A DNA stretch of 64,000 nucleotides from an uncultured Alphaproteobacteria bacterium (GCA_902625475.1 CACOBR010000003.1:62001-126000), one strand, 5' to 3'; shown: positions 48,980 through 60,139, numbered from the stretch's first letter. The notes: a model not told the origin generated them from the letters alone. Numbers and translations: made by a program.

Positions 48980-50374
48980 ATGGAAAAAGTTTTAGAAATT
49001 CAAAAAAAAGCATTTTTGGAGGAAGGTCCTCCTTCTTTAGAAAAAAGAAAAGATCTTCTGAGAAGATGTGCAGCACTTATTGAAACTCATGAACAAAAAA
49101 TTATTAAAGCTTTAAATCATGATTTTCAGAACAGGTCTATAGAGGAAATAAAAATTTCTGAAATTGATCAAACTATAAGGAATATTTTATTTACAATTAG
49201 AAACTTAAAAAAGTGGGTGCAGCCTCAGAGAAGATTGTCGTCCCTTGGAACAGATTTACTTGGTGCAAAAAGTTATTTAAAGCCAACTCCGTTGGGAACT
49301 GTTGGATTAATTGCCCCTTGGAATTTTCCAGTGGGTCTAGTTTTTTATCCTCTTGCATCAATTTTTGCAGCTGGCAATAGGGCTATGGTTAAGCCGTCTG
49401 AAATTACATCAGCAACTTCCAGTGTAATTAAAGAGGGAGTAGAAGAGTATTTTGATGTTTCTGAACTTGCAGTTATAACTGGAGGCCCATCCATAGGAGA
49501 AAAATTTAGTAGCCTTAAACTCGATCATTTGCTTTTTATAGGAAGTAATCAAGTTGCAAAAAAAGTAGCTTATCAAACAGCAAAAAATCTAGTGCCTACT
49601 ACGCTTGAACTTGGGGGCAAAAGTCCAACGATAATTGGACAGAACGCTAATATGAAGCTTGCTGCTGAAAGAATTTTATTTTCAAAAACACTTAATGCTG
49701 GTCAGATTTGTTTATCGCCTGATTATGTTTTTATACGAAAAGATGATGAAGCCAAATTTATATCTGAATTACAGGAAACCTATTCTAAATTTTTTCCTAA
49801 ACCAAATAGTATGGATCAAACATCTATGGTTAACAAACACCATTTAAAAAGGATGCATGCGTATATTTTGGATGCAACAAAAAAAGGTGCAAATATACAT
49901 AGTTTAGGAAAAAATGATGATCTTGATAGGAACATGCTTTCAACTAAATTGGTCACTAATGTAAATGATGATATGGAAGTAATGAAAAACGAAATCTTTG
50001 GTCCTATCCTTCCTATAATGTCTTATGAAAATATTAACGAAGTTGTACATTATATTAACAAAAGAGATAATCCACTGGGACTATATTACTTTGGAAATAA
50101 AAAATCAGAACAAAACTTCGTCATAAATAATACAAGATCTGGAGGTGTGACTATAAACGATACTATGTTTCATATTTTACAATCCAGATTACCTTTTGGT
50201 GGTGTAGGTCAATCGGGAAATGGTTATTTTCATGGTTATGAAGGTTTTCTTAATTTCTCACATTTAAAGTCTATTTATTATCAGACACAAATAGACGCTA
50301 TTTTGTCAATGATAAGACCTCCAAGAGGCAAAGCCTTTAATGTTTTATCAAAGATAATGAAAAAGCTTGGATAA
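48980..50374 (+). CDS. aldehyde dehydrogenase (coniferyl-aldehyde-dehydrogenase-like)
   Basis: APWNFPVGL, LELGGKSP, NAGQICLSPDY motifs. Confidence 0.9.
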   Translation: MEKVLEIQKKAFLEEGPPSLEKRKDLLRRCAALIETHEQKIIKALNHDFQNRSIEEIKISEIDQTIRNILFTIRNLKKWVQPQRRLSSLGTDLLGAKSYLKPTPLGTVGLIAPWNFPVGLVFYPLASIFAAGNRAMVKPSEITSATSSVIKEGVEEYFDVSELAVITGGPSIGEKFSSLKLDHLLFIGSNQVAKKVAYQTAKNLVPTTLELGGKSPTIIGQNANMKLAAERILFSKTLNAGQICLSPDYVFIRKDDEAKFISELQETYSKFFPKPNSMDQTSMVNKHHLKRMHAYILDATKKGANIHSLGKNDDLDRNMLSTKLVTNVNDDMEVMKNEIFGPILPIMSYENINEVVHYINKRDNPLGLYYFGNKKSEQNFVINNTRSGGVTINDTMFHILQSRLPFGGVGQSGNGYFHGYEGFLNFSHLKSIYYQTQIDAILSMIRPPRGKAFNVLSKIMKKLG

Positions 50375-50376
50375 AA

Positions 50377-51999
50377 ATGATGAAACAAGCAGATTTTGTC
50401 ATCGTTGGTGGAGGTTCAGCCGGAGCAGTTATAGCATCACGGTTAAGTGAGAATAGTAAATTTAATATTTGTCTTTTAGAGGCGGGGGGTTGGGGTAGTA
50501 ATATTTTATTCAGAGCACCCGCTGGAGGATTATTAATGTTAAGAGATAAGCCTAAATTTAACAATTGGGCATTTCATACGATACCTCAAAAGGGTCTTAA
50601 TGGTAGAAAGGGTTATCAACCTAGAGGTAAAGCCTTAGGAGGATCTAGTGCAATAAACGCCATGATTTACATAAGAGGTCAAAAAGAAGACTATGACGAG
50701 TGGGCAAACTTAGGAAATGATGGTTGGGCATGGAAAGATGTATTACCTTTTTTTAAAAAAGCTGAGAATAATGAAAATGGTCCGTCAAAATTTCATGGTA
50801 ACGGCGGCCCTCTTGAGGTATCAAATCAAAAAGTACCAAGACCTATTTCAAGTGCGTATTTAGAAGCTTGTGCAAACTCTCAAATTAAAATTAGAAATGA
50901 TTTTAATACTGGTAACAATGAAGGGGCAGGCTTTTGGCAATCAACTATCTTTCACTCAAAAAACAAAAATGGACAAAGATGTTCTAGTGCAGCTGCATAC
51001 ATTTTACCCTATATTAAGGTCAGGAAAAACTTAAACATTGTTACCAAAGCAACTGTTACAAAAATAATATTTGAGGGGAAAACCGCCGTTGGAGTTGAAT
51101 ATATTCAAGGTGGAAGGAAGAAACAGGTAAGAGCAAAAAAAGAAGTCATTATATCCGCAGGTTCTCTAAAATCACCGGTAATTTTACAACGGTCTGGTAT
51201 AGGTGATGCAGAAGATATTCATCCTCATGGAATAAGAATGTTGCATGAATTACCTGGAGTTGGAAAAAATCTTCAAGATCACATTGACTTTAACTTTTGT
51301 TTTACAACAAGTGATAAGAATACGTTAGGAATTTCTCCAACAGGATTTCTAAAAATCCTAGGAGAAACGGTAAAATGGCTATTTCATGGGAATTCAATAA
51401 TTTCATCAACTCTTTCTGAAGCTGGAGGCTTTTTTAAAACAGATCCTTATATGGATAGACCGGATATACAAAACCATTTTGTAATAGGCCTTATTGATGA
51501 TCATCTGAGAAAAATCCACTATGGGTACGGATATTCTTGCCATGTATGCCTTCTTAGACCCCATTCAAGAGGAAAAGTTTCATTGTCTTCGGCAGAAATT
51601 TCTGATGCTCCTATTATAGATCCAAATTTCTTAAATGATTTACGTGATCTAAAATCATTAATTAAAGGTGCAAAATTTACTCATAATATTTTAAATACTC
51701 CTCCACTTACAAAATATAAATTAAAGGAAATTTATGGAGTACATGATAATCTTAGTGACTTAGAGTGGGAGAAACATATTAGAGATAGAGCTGACACTAT
51801 TTATCATCCTGTAGGAACATGCAAAATGGGTAATGACGAGTTAGCTGTTGTAGATAATAAACTAAAGATCAAAGGGCTAAAGAATATTAGAGTATCAGAC
51901 GCCTCTATAATGCCCAAAATTACTTCAGGTAATACTAACGCGCCTACAATTATGATTGCTGAAAAGTGTTCATCAATGATAATAAAAGAATATTCGTAA
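50377..51999 (+). CDS. GMC-family oxidoreductase (choline-dehydrogenase-like)
   Basis: DFVIVGGGSAGAVIASRLSE, GKALGGSSAINAMIYIRG, YHPVGTCKMG motifs. Confidence 0.93.
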   Translation: MMKQADFVIVGGGSAGAVIASRLSENSKFNICLLEAGGWGSNILFRAPAGGLLMLRDKPKFNNWAFHTIPQKGLNGRKGYQPRGKALGGSSAINAMIYIRGQKEDYDEWANLGNDGWAWKDVLPFFKKAENNENGPSKFHGNGGPLEVSNQKVPRPISSAYLEACANSQIKIRNDFNTGNNEGAGFWQSTIFHSKNKNGQRCSSAAAYILPYIKVRKNLNIVTKATVTKIIFEGKTAVGVEYIQGGRKKQVRAKKEVIISAGSLKSPVILQRSGIGDAEDIHPHGIRMLHELPGVGKNLQDHIDFNFCFTTSDKNTLGISPTGFLKILGETVKWLFHGNSIISSTLSEAGGFFKTDPYMDRPDIQNHFVIGLIDDHLRKIHYGYGYSCHVCLLRPHSRGKVSLSSAEISDAPIIDPNFLNDLRDLKSLIKGAKFTHNILNTPPLTKYKLKEIYGVHDNLSDLEWEKHIRDRADTIYHPVGTCKMGNDELAVVDNKLKIKGLKNIRVSDASIMPKITSGNTNAPTIMIAEKCSSMIIKEYS

Positions 52000-52225
52000 G
52001 ATATGAATTTTTAATTTACCAGTTTTTTTCGTAAGTTTCATTTTTGATTTATTTGAAAAATGTCAAAAAAAATTTATAAAGGTGTAGTTTACAACCTTCA
52101 TTTTTTGAACATAACCAACACACAACTTTATATTTGGATTTAATACTTATTTTTAAATATTGAATAGAAAAATCAAACATGCAAAGTTTCTTTAATAAAT
52201 TATAACGCTTTAATATATTATTAAA

Positions 52226-52987
52226 ATGTTTATTAACCTTCTATTAAATGAACCAGTTATATTATTAATAATAATTTTAATTGGTTTTATGGCTGGAATT
52301 ATAAAAGGTATTGTCGGTTTTGCATTACCAATGATTTTAATTACTGGATTAAGTATTTTTATCCCAATTGAACAAGCACTCGCAAGCTTAATACTGCCAA
52401 CTATCATTACTAATTTCATTCAATCATTTACTATAAGCAAATCAACTTTTTTTTCGACAATTGTTAATTATAAAACTTTTTTATTTTTCTCTAGTATTTT
52501 TTTGATTGTAAGTAGTCAATTCTACTCAATATTCTCTGCTGAATTAATAATGGGTTTTGTAGGAATTATACTTTTTGCTTATACATTTTCACAAATTTTA
52601 GGATTTCAATTTAAGTTTAAAAATAATGGTTTTTTAACTGTAATTACTGGATCCATAAATGGTGTTTTAGGTGGAATTGCTGGGATATGGGGTCCCTTAA
52701 CAGTTTCTTATTTAATGTCATTAAAAATTGAAAAGAATGAACAGATTAAAGTGCAGGGAATAATGTATAGTTTAGGAAGTATTTTTTTACTACTTGGTCA
52801 TTTATATTCTGGTATTTTCAACAAATATACTTTCTCATTGTCTTTATCTTTAGTTCCATTATGTATTATAGGTTTATTTATTGGTTCAATTATTAGAAAT
52901 AAAATCAAACAAACTACTTTTAAAACTTTCACTTTAGTAATGATATTATTGGCTTCAATTAATCTTATAAGGAAAGCATTTTTATGA
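52226..52987 (+). CDS. TauE/SafE family sulfite-exporter-like membrane protein
   Basis: GFMAGIIKGIVGFALPMILI and GSINGVLGGIAGIWGPL repeat motifs. Confidence 0.82.
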   Translation: MFINLLLNEPVILLIIILIGFMAGIIKGIVGFALPMILITGLSIFIPIEQALASLILPTIITNFIQSFTISKSTFFSTIVNYKTFLFFSSIFLIVSSQFYSIFSAELIMGFVGIILFAYTFSQILGFQFKFKNNGFLTVITGSINGVLGGIAGIWGPLTVSYLMSLKIEKNEQIKVQGIMYSLGSIFLLLGHLYSGIFNKYTFSLSLSLVPLCIIGLFIGSIIRNKIKQTTFKTFTLVMILLASINLIRKAFL

Positions 52988-52990
52988 TTT

Positions 52991-53863
52991 TTAAGTTAAA
53001 GTTTTAAAATTGGATATATTCCGGAATAAAATTATAAAACTTAAAACAATTAATATGGAACCTATATAAAAGTTAATTGAAGGATATTCTGAAAATAACA
53101 AAATCCCCCACAGTGTATTGAAAAATATAACCACGGTCGAGAATGACGCTAAATTTGAGGCTTCTTCAATTTGAAAAGCCTTTATAAGAAGAAAATGACC
53201 TAAAGTTGAAACTATACCAATAACTACAAAAAATGGGATATCTTGCATTACAAAAGATTTCCAATCAAAAAAAGCAAATAAAAAACTAGATAATATTGTA
53301 CCAGTTAAAGCTGTATAAATTATGCTAGTAAAAGGATTTTCTCTTTCTCCAAAATATCTAGTTATGAGTCCAAAAATAGCCAAAGAAATAGCTGCAAATA
53401 GGGGAAAAAAGGAATAAATAGAAAAGGAACTACTAGATGGATTGATTATTATCAAAGCACCAATTAATGCTAAAGAAACAGTTAAAAATTTAATTACTAT
53501 AAAATTAGATTCTTTTAAAAAAAAAATTGAACCTAAAGTTAAAAATATTGGACTGGTTTTATAAATTGCAGTTGCATTTGCTAGATCTGTTTTTGTAAAT
53601 CCTATAAAAAAAAATAAAGCTGCAAAAAACAAGCAAACTCCTCTGGATATATGAAGATGTAAAGAATGAGTAATTAATTTAGTTTTGATGAAAGGAAAAA
53701 AGATTAAGAATAAAACGATTGTCTGACTAAAAAACCTTATCCAAATTACTTCAGTAATTGGATATTTAAAGGAAAGATATTTAGCTGTTACTTACATTAT
53801 TGAAAAATTAAACCAAGCAAAAATGAAAAATAAAACAGCTTTTTTATTCAAATTTCTAAGCAT
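52991..53863 (-). pseudogene. EamA/DMT transporter interrupted by a single in-frame TAA
   Basis: One continuous reading frame MLRNLNKKAVLFFIFAWFNFSIM*VTAKYLSFKYPITEVIWIRFFSQTIVLFL..; TAA at 53792-53794 (reverse); ORF track starts only at the internal TTG 53632. Confidence 0.8.
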
Positions 53864-54016
53864 TTAATTTCCTCATGGCTAAAATAAAAACATTGAGTCA
53901 TAATTTGATAAATTATGTTTTCTCTTTTAAAATTATATACAGCATAAAACTTACTTCTCCTCCTACCTTCCTTTTTTAGCATACAAAATAAAAGTACTTT
54001 TTTTAATGAGATATTT

Positions 54017-55423
54017 CTATTTCAGAATTATTTCAGGTCCCATTACTAAGTTTGGAAGCAATGTAGAAATCCAAGGGACGTAAGTTACTAGTATTAAAAA
54101 AACAAATAAGACGCAAAGAAATGGAAGGGCAGCTCTTACTACAGATAACATTGGCATACCAGCTACACCGGAAGTTACAAAAAGATTCAGTCCAACGGGT
54201 GGAGTAATCATTCCAATTTCCATGTTTACTACCATAATGATACCTAGGTGGATGGGGTCAATGCCTAATTCTATAGCGATTGGGAAAACTAATGGTGCAA
54301 CAATAACGAGTAACCCAGAAGGTTCCATGAACTGTCCACCAATCAGAAGGATAACGTTAACTATTATAAGAAACATAATTGGTCCAAAACCGGCTGATAA
54401 CATTGCACTTGCAACTTGCTGCGGAACTTGTTCGTCTGTTAGAACATGTTTAAGAATGAGTGCATTTGCTATTATAAATAATAAAGTAACTGTTAGCTTT
54501 CCGGCTTCTAATAATGTTTTCTTAGTATCCTTATGGAAGAATGCCGTAGCTATCGCCCAAGGTTGGAGCCATAATGATTTTCTTTTAGGCTCCTCTGCAA
54601 ATGTACTTGAAAGTTGATTTTGTCTTCTCTCAGCAAGTGGTCCCATATCCTTATAGATAAAGTTTGCAATGAAGAAAGCATAAACTGCAGCAACTGCTGC
54701 TGCCTCAGTTGGAGTAAAAATACCACCATAAATACCCCCAAGTATAATTACTATTAGGAAAAGACCCCACCCTGCTTCACGTCCTGAAGCAAAAACTTCT
54801 TTCCAACCCTTCCACTCTCCCTTAGGTAAGTTTTTAATTTTCGCAATTATATAAATGGTAGTCATTAGCATAAAACCAGCTAGAAGTCCTGGAATTACAC
54901 CTGCAAGGAACATTCGACCAACAGAAACTTCTACGGATGCAGCATATACAACCATCACAATAGATGGAGGGATAAGAATACCCAACGTACCAGCATTACA
55001 TATGATACCTGCAGCAAACTCTTTTGAATATCCAACCTGGACCATACCTCCAATCACAATTGTTCCTATAGCTACTACTGTTGCTGGTGAAGAACCCGAC
55101 AATGCTGCAAATAACATGCATGCAAAAACACCAGCAATCGCCAAACCTCCTGGCAAGTGACCCACACATGCAATTGAAAACCTGATGATCCTTTTTGCAA
55201 CCCCACCAGTTGTCATAAATGTTGATGCTAGAATAAAAAAAGGAATTGCAAGTAGTGTATAGTGACCCTCAAAAGCACTAAATAGTGTTTGAGCAATTGA
55301 CGCCAATGAACTATCAGAAAATACTAATAAAAAAAGTACAGAGGACATACCAAGAGCAATTGCGATTGGAACACCTATTATTAGCAGGCCAATTACTAAG
55401 GAGAAAAGAAGTGCAACTTCCAT
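54017..55423 (-). CDS. TRAP transporter large permease subunit (DctM)
   Basis: Hydrophobic permease with GVPIAIALGMSS and ALSGSSPATVVAIGTI motifs. Confidence 0.93.
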   Translation of the reverse strand: MEVALLFSLVIGLLIIGVPIAIALGMSSVLFLLVFSDSSLASIAQTLFSAFEGHYTLLAIPFFILASTFMTTGGVAKRIIRFSIACVGHLPGGLAIAGVFACMLFAALSGSSPATVVAIGTIVIGGMVQVGYSKEFAAGIICNAGTLGILIPPSIVMVVYAASVEVSVGRMFLAGVIPGLLAGFMLMTTIYIIAKIKNLPKGEWKGWKEVFASGREAGWGLFLIVIILGGIYGGIFTPTEAAAVAAVYAFFIANFIYKDMGPLAERRQNQLSSTFAEEPKRKSLWLQPWAIATAFFHKDTKKTLLEAGKLTVTLLFIIANALILKHVLTDEQVPQQVASAMLSAGFGPIMFLIIVNVILLIGGQFMEPSGLLVIVAPLVFPIAIELGIDPIHLGIIMVVNMEIGMITPPVGLNLFVTSGVAGMPMLSVVRAALPFLCVLFVFLILVTYVPWISTLLPNLVMGPEIILK

Positions 55424-56088
55424 CAGTTTTTATCCAGCAATTGGTGGCTATCTTTTTGGAATTCTTTTTCTACCTCATGACTTTCTATCAAACGGTCTGT
55501 TTTACCATTCCAGAGTGACAATGCTGCTTGTAAAAAACGGAAAAGCATCAATGCCATAGATAATGGAAGAACAAAATATGGAAGCAAACGAGGTATTTTC
55601 TCATACTCTTCTCCTTCATTAAATACATTTTCCATCCATCCCAATATAGCAGGGTGAGGTATATCATTGACTTCATACCATCCTTTATTGCGATACTTCT
55701 CCTCAAACCCTAGAGGAAACCAACGTCCCTCTGTACCAGGAAGATTAGCAAAGTTAGCCCAATAATCCCACGCACCCTTCAGCATCAATAAACTAAATGA
55801 GATGCATATAAAAACTGCAATAAGACCCAAAATACGACGTGGTTTGGGATCAAGAACATTAATGATAATATCTACACCCAGGTGTGAACCTTTCTTAATG
55901 GCATAGGAAGCTCCTAGAAGTACAAGCCAACCGAAAAGAAAAACTGTTAGTTCTAATGCCCAAAGTATATTATTATTAAATCCGTACCGAGTTACAACAT
56001 TGGCAAATGTGATCAATGTCATTACTCCCAAGATGCCTGCAATTAGCATCTCTTCAATTTGGTCTATCAAGGATTTTGAGTGATCCAT
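55423..56088 (-). CDS. TRAP transporter small permease subunit (DctQ)
   Basis: Four TM helices, overlaps DctM. Confidence 0.9.
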   Translation of the reverse strand: MDHSKSLIDQIEEMLIAGILGVMTLITFANVVTRYGFNNNILWALELTVFLFGWLVLLGASYAIKKGSHLGVDIIINVLDPKPRRILGLIAVFICISFSLLMLKGAWDYWANFANLPGTEGRWFPLGFEEKYRNKGWYEVNDIPHPAILGWMENVFNEGEEYEKIPRLLPYFVLPLSMALMLFRFLQAALSLWNGKTDRLIESHEVEKEFQKDSHQLLDKN

Positions 56089-56145
56089 ATCGGACCTTTC
56101 AAGTTTTCTGGAGGTAGCTACTCTACCTCCAGATAGTTTTTTATC

Positions 56146-57138
56146 CTAATTTAGGGCCTGTGCTGCATCAATCATATCTTGACCAACATCATCAGAAAAT
56201 TGATCCCATACTGGTTTCATTACATCAACCCAAACTTGACGCTCTGCTGCGCTTAGCGTTCGTATAGTTCCACCTGCATCAATAATTGCCTGTCTATTAG
56301 ACTGATTTACAGCAAAAGACTCAGCATTTCGAAGTTCTGTAACCTCTTTAAGGATTGTTAAGAACTGGTCACGGACGTCTGCATCAAGACTGTCTAACCA
56401 ATCGACACTAGTGACAACTAAATAGTCAATTATTCCGTGGTTAGTTTCAGTGATACCATCTTGTACTTCAAAGAATTTCTTACCATAAATATTAGACCAT
56501 GTATTTTCTTGCCCATCTACTACACCTTGCTGAAGCCCACCATACACTTCAGAAAAGGCCATTTTTTGAGGGGCTCCTCCGATTGCTTTCATTTGAGCGA
56601 CTAGAACATCTGATGACATAACTCTAAATTTTAAACCATTAGCATCAGATGGTGAAATTAATGGTACATTAGCAGACATTTGTTTCATTCCATTATGCCA
56701 AAATGTCAAACCCTGAAGGCCACGGCGCTGCATGCTATCTAGCAAGTTCTGACCTGCTTCTGAAGATTGAAATGCATCTACTGCCTCAATGTTCTCAAAC
56801 ATGAAAGGTAAGTCGAAGATACGAAACTGTTTAGTGAATTTCTCAAACTTAGATAGTGATGGTGCTGCAAGCTGAACATCACCTTGAAGTAGTGCTTCAA
56901 GAACCTTGTTATCATCATATAGGGTTGAATTTGGGAAGACCTCCATACAGGCCTTGCCGTTCATCTCTTTATTTACACGTTCGCTCAATAGTGTTGCAGC
57001 TATTCCCTTGGGATGTTTATCAGTGTTAGTTACGTGGCTAAATTTAATATTGATTTCTCCCGAATCGCAGGCTGCGAATGCAGTTGTTGCACTGACCGCC
57101 AATGTAAGGGATAGTGCTGTTTTTAACAGAAATTTCAT
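56146..57138 (-). CDS. TRAP transporter substrate-binding protein (DctP family)
   Basis: Signal peptide and LKFRVMSSDVLVAQMKAIGGAPQKMAFSEVYGGLQQGVVDGQENTWSNIY. Confidence 0.94.
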   Translation of the reverse strand: MKFLLKTALSLTLAVSATTAFAACDSGEINIKFSHVTNTDKHPKGIAATLLSERVNKEMNGKACMEVFPNSTLYDDNKVLEALLQGDVQLAAPSLSKFEKFTKQFRIFDLPFMFENIEAVDAFQSSEAGQNLLDSMQRRGLQGLTFWHNGMKQMSANVPLISPSDANGLKFRVMSSDVLVAQMKAIGGAPQKMAFSEVYGGLQQGVVDGQENTWSNIYGKKFFEVQDGITETNHGIIDYLVVTSVDWLDSLDADVRDQFLTILKEVTELRNAESFAVNQSNRQAIIDAGGTIRTLSAAERQVWVDVMKPVWDQFSDDVGQDMIDAAQALN

Positions 57139-57368
57139 TATATACTCCTTTATTTTATTTCGGTAGCGTTTTTAAAATAATGCTGACGCAATATATAAAA
57201 ACTTAATTTTTTTATAGTTTTCATAAATAGGAATAGGAGTCTAGTGTCAACATAGGATACAGGGGTTTGATGAAACAATTAGTCGCAAAACTATTCATTT
57301 TTTATGATTTAGTATTTCATTGAAATTTGCGATATTAAATTAAACATTGTATACCTAAGTAGTATTAA

Positions 57369-58262
57369 ATGTTTAAGAATTTTATTTGTGAAAAGATCGA
57401 AGGTGATGGTGCAACTTTGTTTGTTCGGCGTGCAGGTCCCCGCAACGCACCATCTATAGTCCTCCTTCATGGTTATCCACAGACATCTGCTATGTGGAAT
57501 GGTGTTGCGCCAATTCTGGCAAGATCCTATCAAGTTGTCTGCCCAGATTTAAGAGGATATGGTCAATCAGACAAACCAGCATCGGACTTTTTGCACAAGC
57601 CGTATTCTAAACGTGCAATGGCCAATGATATTATTGCAGTTATGCGACGATTGGGACATAAAAGATTTCTAGTTGGAGCTCATGATCGTGGGGCACGTGT
57701 AGCACATAGAATGGGTTTAGATCATCCTAATTGTGTTGCAGCCATGACTTTGCTAGACATTGCGCCTACTCGTGAAATGTATGCTAATACAAGCACCGAA
57801 TTTGCACGTAGTTATTGGCACTGGTTCTTTCTAACCCTGCCAAGCCCATTTCCAGAAAAAATGATCGGAGCTGATCCAGAAATGTTTTGGAAGCAAAAAT
57901 GTTTTTATCAAGCAAAGGAAAAAGTTCCATTCTCATCTGAAGCTCTTACTGAATATTTAGATGCCTTTTCAAATCCAGAGATGATATATGCGAGCTGTGA
58001 AGACTATCGCGCTGCTGCAAGTATTGATATCGAACATGATAATGCTGATCTTGAAAAAAAACTAGAGATGCCTATCCTCACACTTTGGTCAAAACATGGA
58101 GTAATAGAAACATGTTTCAATGGGCTCAACCTTTGGCGAATGCGGGCCAAAAAAGTTGAGGGTGAGGCTCTTGATGCCACTCATTATATGGCAGAAGAAA
58201 TTCCTGAGGAAGTTGCTGCGCGAATGTCCGACTTCTATTCTCGCCATCCAATAAAAAAATAA
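57369..58262 (+). CDS. haloacetate/fluoroacetate dehalogenase-like alpha/beta hydrolase
   Basis: DLRGYGQSDKP, GAHDRGARVAHRMGLDHP (Asp nucleophile with the RxxR-like pattern), SYWHWFF, CEDYRAAASIDIEHD. Confidence 0.82.
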   Translation: MFKNFICEKIEGDGATLFVRRAGPRNAPSIVLLHGYPQTSAMWNGVAPILARSYQVVCPDLRGYGQSDKPASDFLHKPYSKRAMANDIIAVMRRLGHKRFLVGAHDRGARVAHRMGLDHPNCVAAMTLLDIAPTREMYANTSTEFARSYWHWFFLTLPSPFPEKMIGADPEMFWKQKCFYQAKEKVPFSSEALTEYLDAFSNPEMIYASCEDYRAAASIDIEHDNADLEKKLEMPILTLWSKHGVIETCFNGLNLWRMRAKKVEGEALDATHYMAEEIPEEVAARMSDFYSRHPIKK

Positions 58263-58488
58263 TGAAAAGAAAAAAATTAGCAGATATGTTATTTATCTTT
58301 ATGAAATAAAAAAAATAATTATTAAGTTACCTGATTGCTTAGGGATAAATATTGGGAAGTTTCATCTTCATTCTTTATATTCATATTCAAAGTAAAAAAA
58401 TTATATATGATTAGTATGAGTAAAAATTAAAGTAACTTAAAATAAGAAATTCCTATCAAGTTCTTAAAATATAAACTATCTTTCTAAA

Positions 58489-59013
58489 ATGAAAAATTAT
58501 TTCATTATTTCAAAAAAAAATATCCAACAATTAGTTTTGGAAGTAAATGAATATATAAAAAGTGGAAGTGAATGCTTAGGAAGTCCTTTCCAAGATAATG
58601 AAAAAAATTTCAATCAAGCGATGCTTTCAGAAGCATTAATAATGAATGAGGAGAGTCAAAATTCTAATATTTCAAATTTAAGTGAAACTTTTGAATATTT
58701 TGTTATGATTAAATTCAAATTACAGAAAGATGCAGAAATTAAATTTTATAATGAGGTAGAGAATTATTTAAAAAAATTTCCATATCAAGGTCTAAAATAT
58801 TGTGAAATTTTCGATATGGAAAACGAGTTTGGTGAATATGCATTTATTGAATTTTTTGATAACGCAGAAAATTATCTTAAAGCATTAGATAGAAGAGATA
58901 ATCCTATATTGGATAAATTAAGAAAATTCATAGTTCCATATGATAACGGTGAAGATTTTTCTGGAAGTCATGGAAAACTAAAAAAAAGTTTTAATCACTT
59001 ACTTATTAAGTAA
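58489..59013 (+). CDS. hypothetical protein
   Basis: 174 aa ORF, no recognised domain. Confidence 0.55.
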   Translation: MKNYFIISKKNIQQLVLEVNEYIKSGSECLGSPFQDNEKNFNQAMLSEALIMNEESQNSNISNLSETFEYFVMIKFKLQKDAEIKFYNEVENYLKKFPYQGLKYCEIFDMENEFGEYAFIEFFDNAENYLKALDRRDNPILDKLRKFIVPYDNGEDFSGSHGKLKKSFNHLLIK

Positions 59014-59113
59014 CACTACTCTATTTAATTTTATAAAACTGTATTTTGTTATAACCAAAATTTTGCTAGAAATAGTAAATGAATAATTTCGAATTTATCA
59101 ACAGGAATTTAAT

Positions 59114-59519
59114 TTGTTTAATACAAAAATTGCTATAGTATTATTACATTTACTCCAAATTTGGCAAAAACTTAACCTAACTTCTTTTTTGACTAGTGGC
59201 ATTATTGGTGACAATCCTTCATTAGTAGGAGAGGAATATAAAGATAATTCAAATTATAATTATTTGCCCCTTAATAAGCAGCCAGTAATTATTTTAGAAG
59301 CTGATGAAATCAACTTAAAAAAAAATCATACAAGGATTATAAATAGGTCATTAAGATGTTCAATTTATATTAATGATATGTTTTTATAAGGTCATGATGA
59401 AGCAAATAGGAAAAAGGTTGAAAAATATCTAAGTGATGAATTACCATTAGTTGGATTAGCGATTAGAGAAAAAAAATACTGTAGATAAAATTACGAAAGG
59501 TTCTAAACTGCACTCATAA
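59114..59519 (+). pseudogene. DUF2000-like gene with in-frame stop and frameshift
   Basis: ORF ..FLTSGIIGDNPSLV..YINDMFL*, then same-frame GHDEANRKKVEKYLSDELPLVGLAIREKKYCR*, then another frame VDKITKGSKLHS*; together resembles one DUF2000 protein. Confidence 0.7.
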
Positions 59520-59686
59520 GTAATCCTTTCAATTAAAATATTGAATGGATTTAATTTTTTTTCTTTAAATGAGACAAAAAGTATTTTATGCATGCGACAA
59601 AAAAATAGCCTTATTCATTATGTTTTTATTTAATTATATTTCATAATTATTATTAACTAAATATCCATAAAAAAGTTTAATTAAAA

Positions 59687-60139
59687 ATGGAAAAACGATT
59701 ATATTTTTGGGAAGATTTTAAACTAAATAAATTAGTAAATTTAGGAACATACGAGTTTACTGAGGACGAAATTATAGTATTCGGAAAGAAATTTGATCCC
59801 CAGTACTTCCATATAAATCCCCAAGAAGCAAAAAAATCTGATTACAAGGGATTGATAGCTTCAGGTTGGCATACATGTTCAGTAATCATGAAACTAATGT
59901 GTGCCAAATTTTTAAATAATACTTCTACATTAGGATCCCCAGGTATAAAAAATTTAAGTTGGTCACATCCTGTTAGGCCTGGTGATATAATAACAGGTTA
60001 TTGGAATGTAATAGAAAAAAGAGAGTCAAATTCAAAACCAAACTTAGGCATATTAAAATTAAAAATTTCTGGAGTAAATCAAAATGAAGTCACTGTAATA
60101 ACTATGGAGCCAACCATTATTATTTATAAAAAAAATTAA
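59687..60139 (+). CDS. MaoC-like dehydratase family protein
   Basis: FGKKFDPQYFHINPQEAKKSDYKGLIASGWHTCSVIMKL hot-dog hydratase motif. Confidence 0.88.
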   Translation: MEKRLYFWEDFKLNKLVNLGTYEFTEDEIIVFGKKFDPQYFHINPQEAKKSDYKGLIASGWHTCSVIMKLMCAKFLNNTSTLGSPGIKNLSWSHPVRPGDIITGYWNVIEKRESNSKPNLGILKLKISGVNQNEVTVITMEPTIIIYKKN

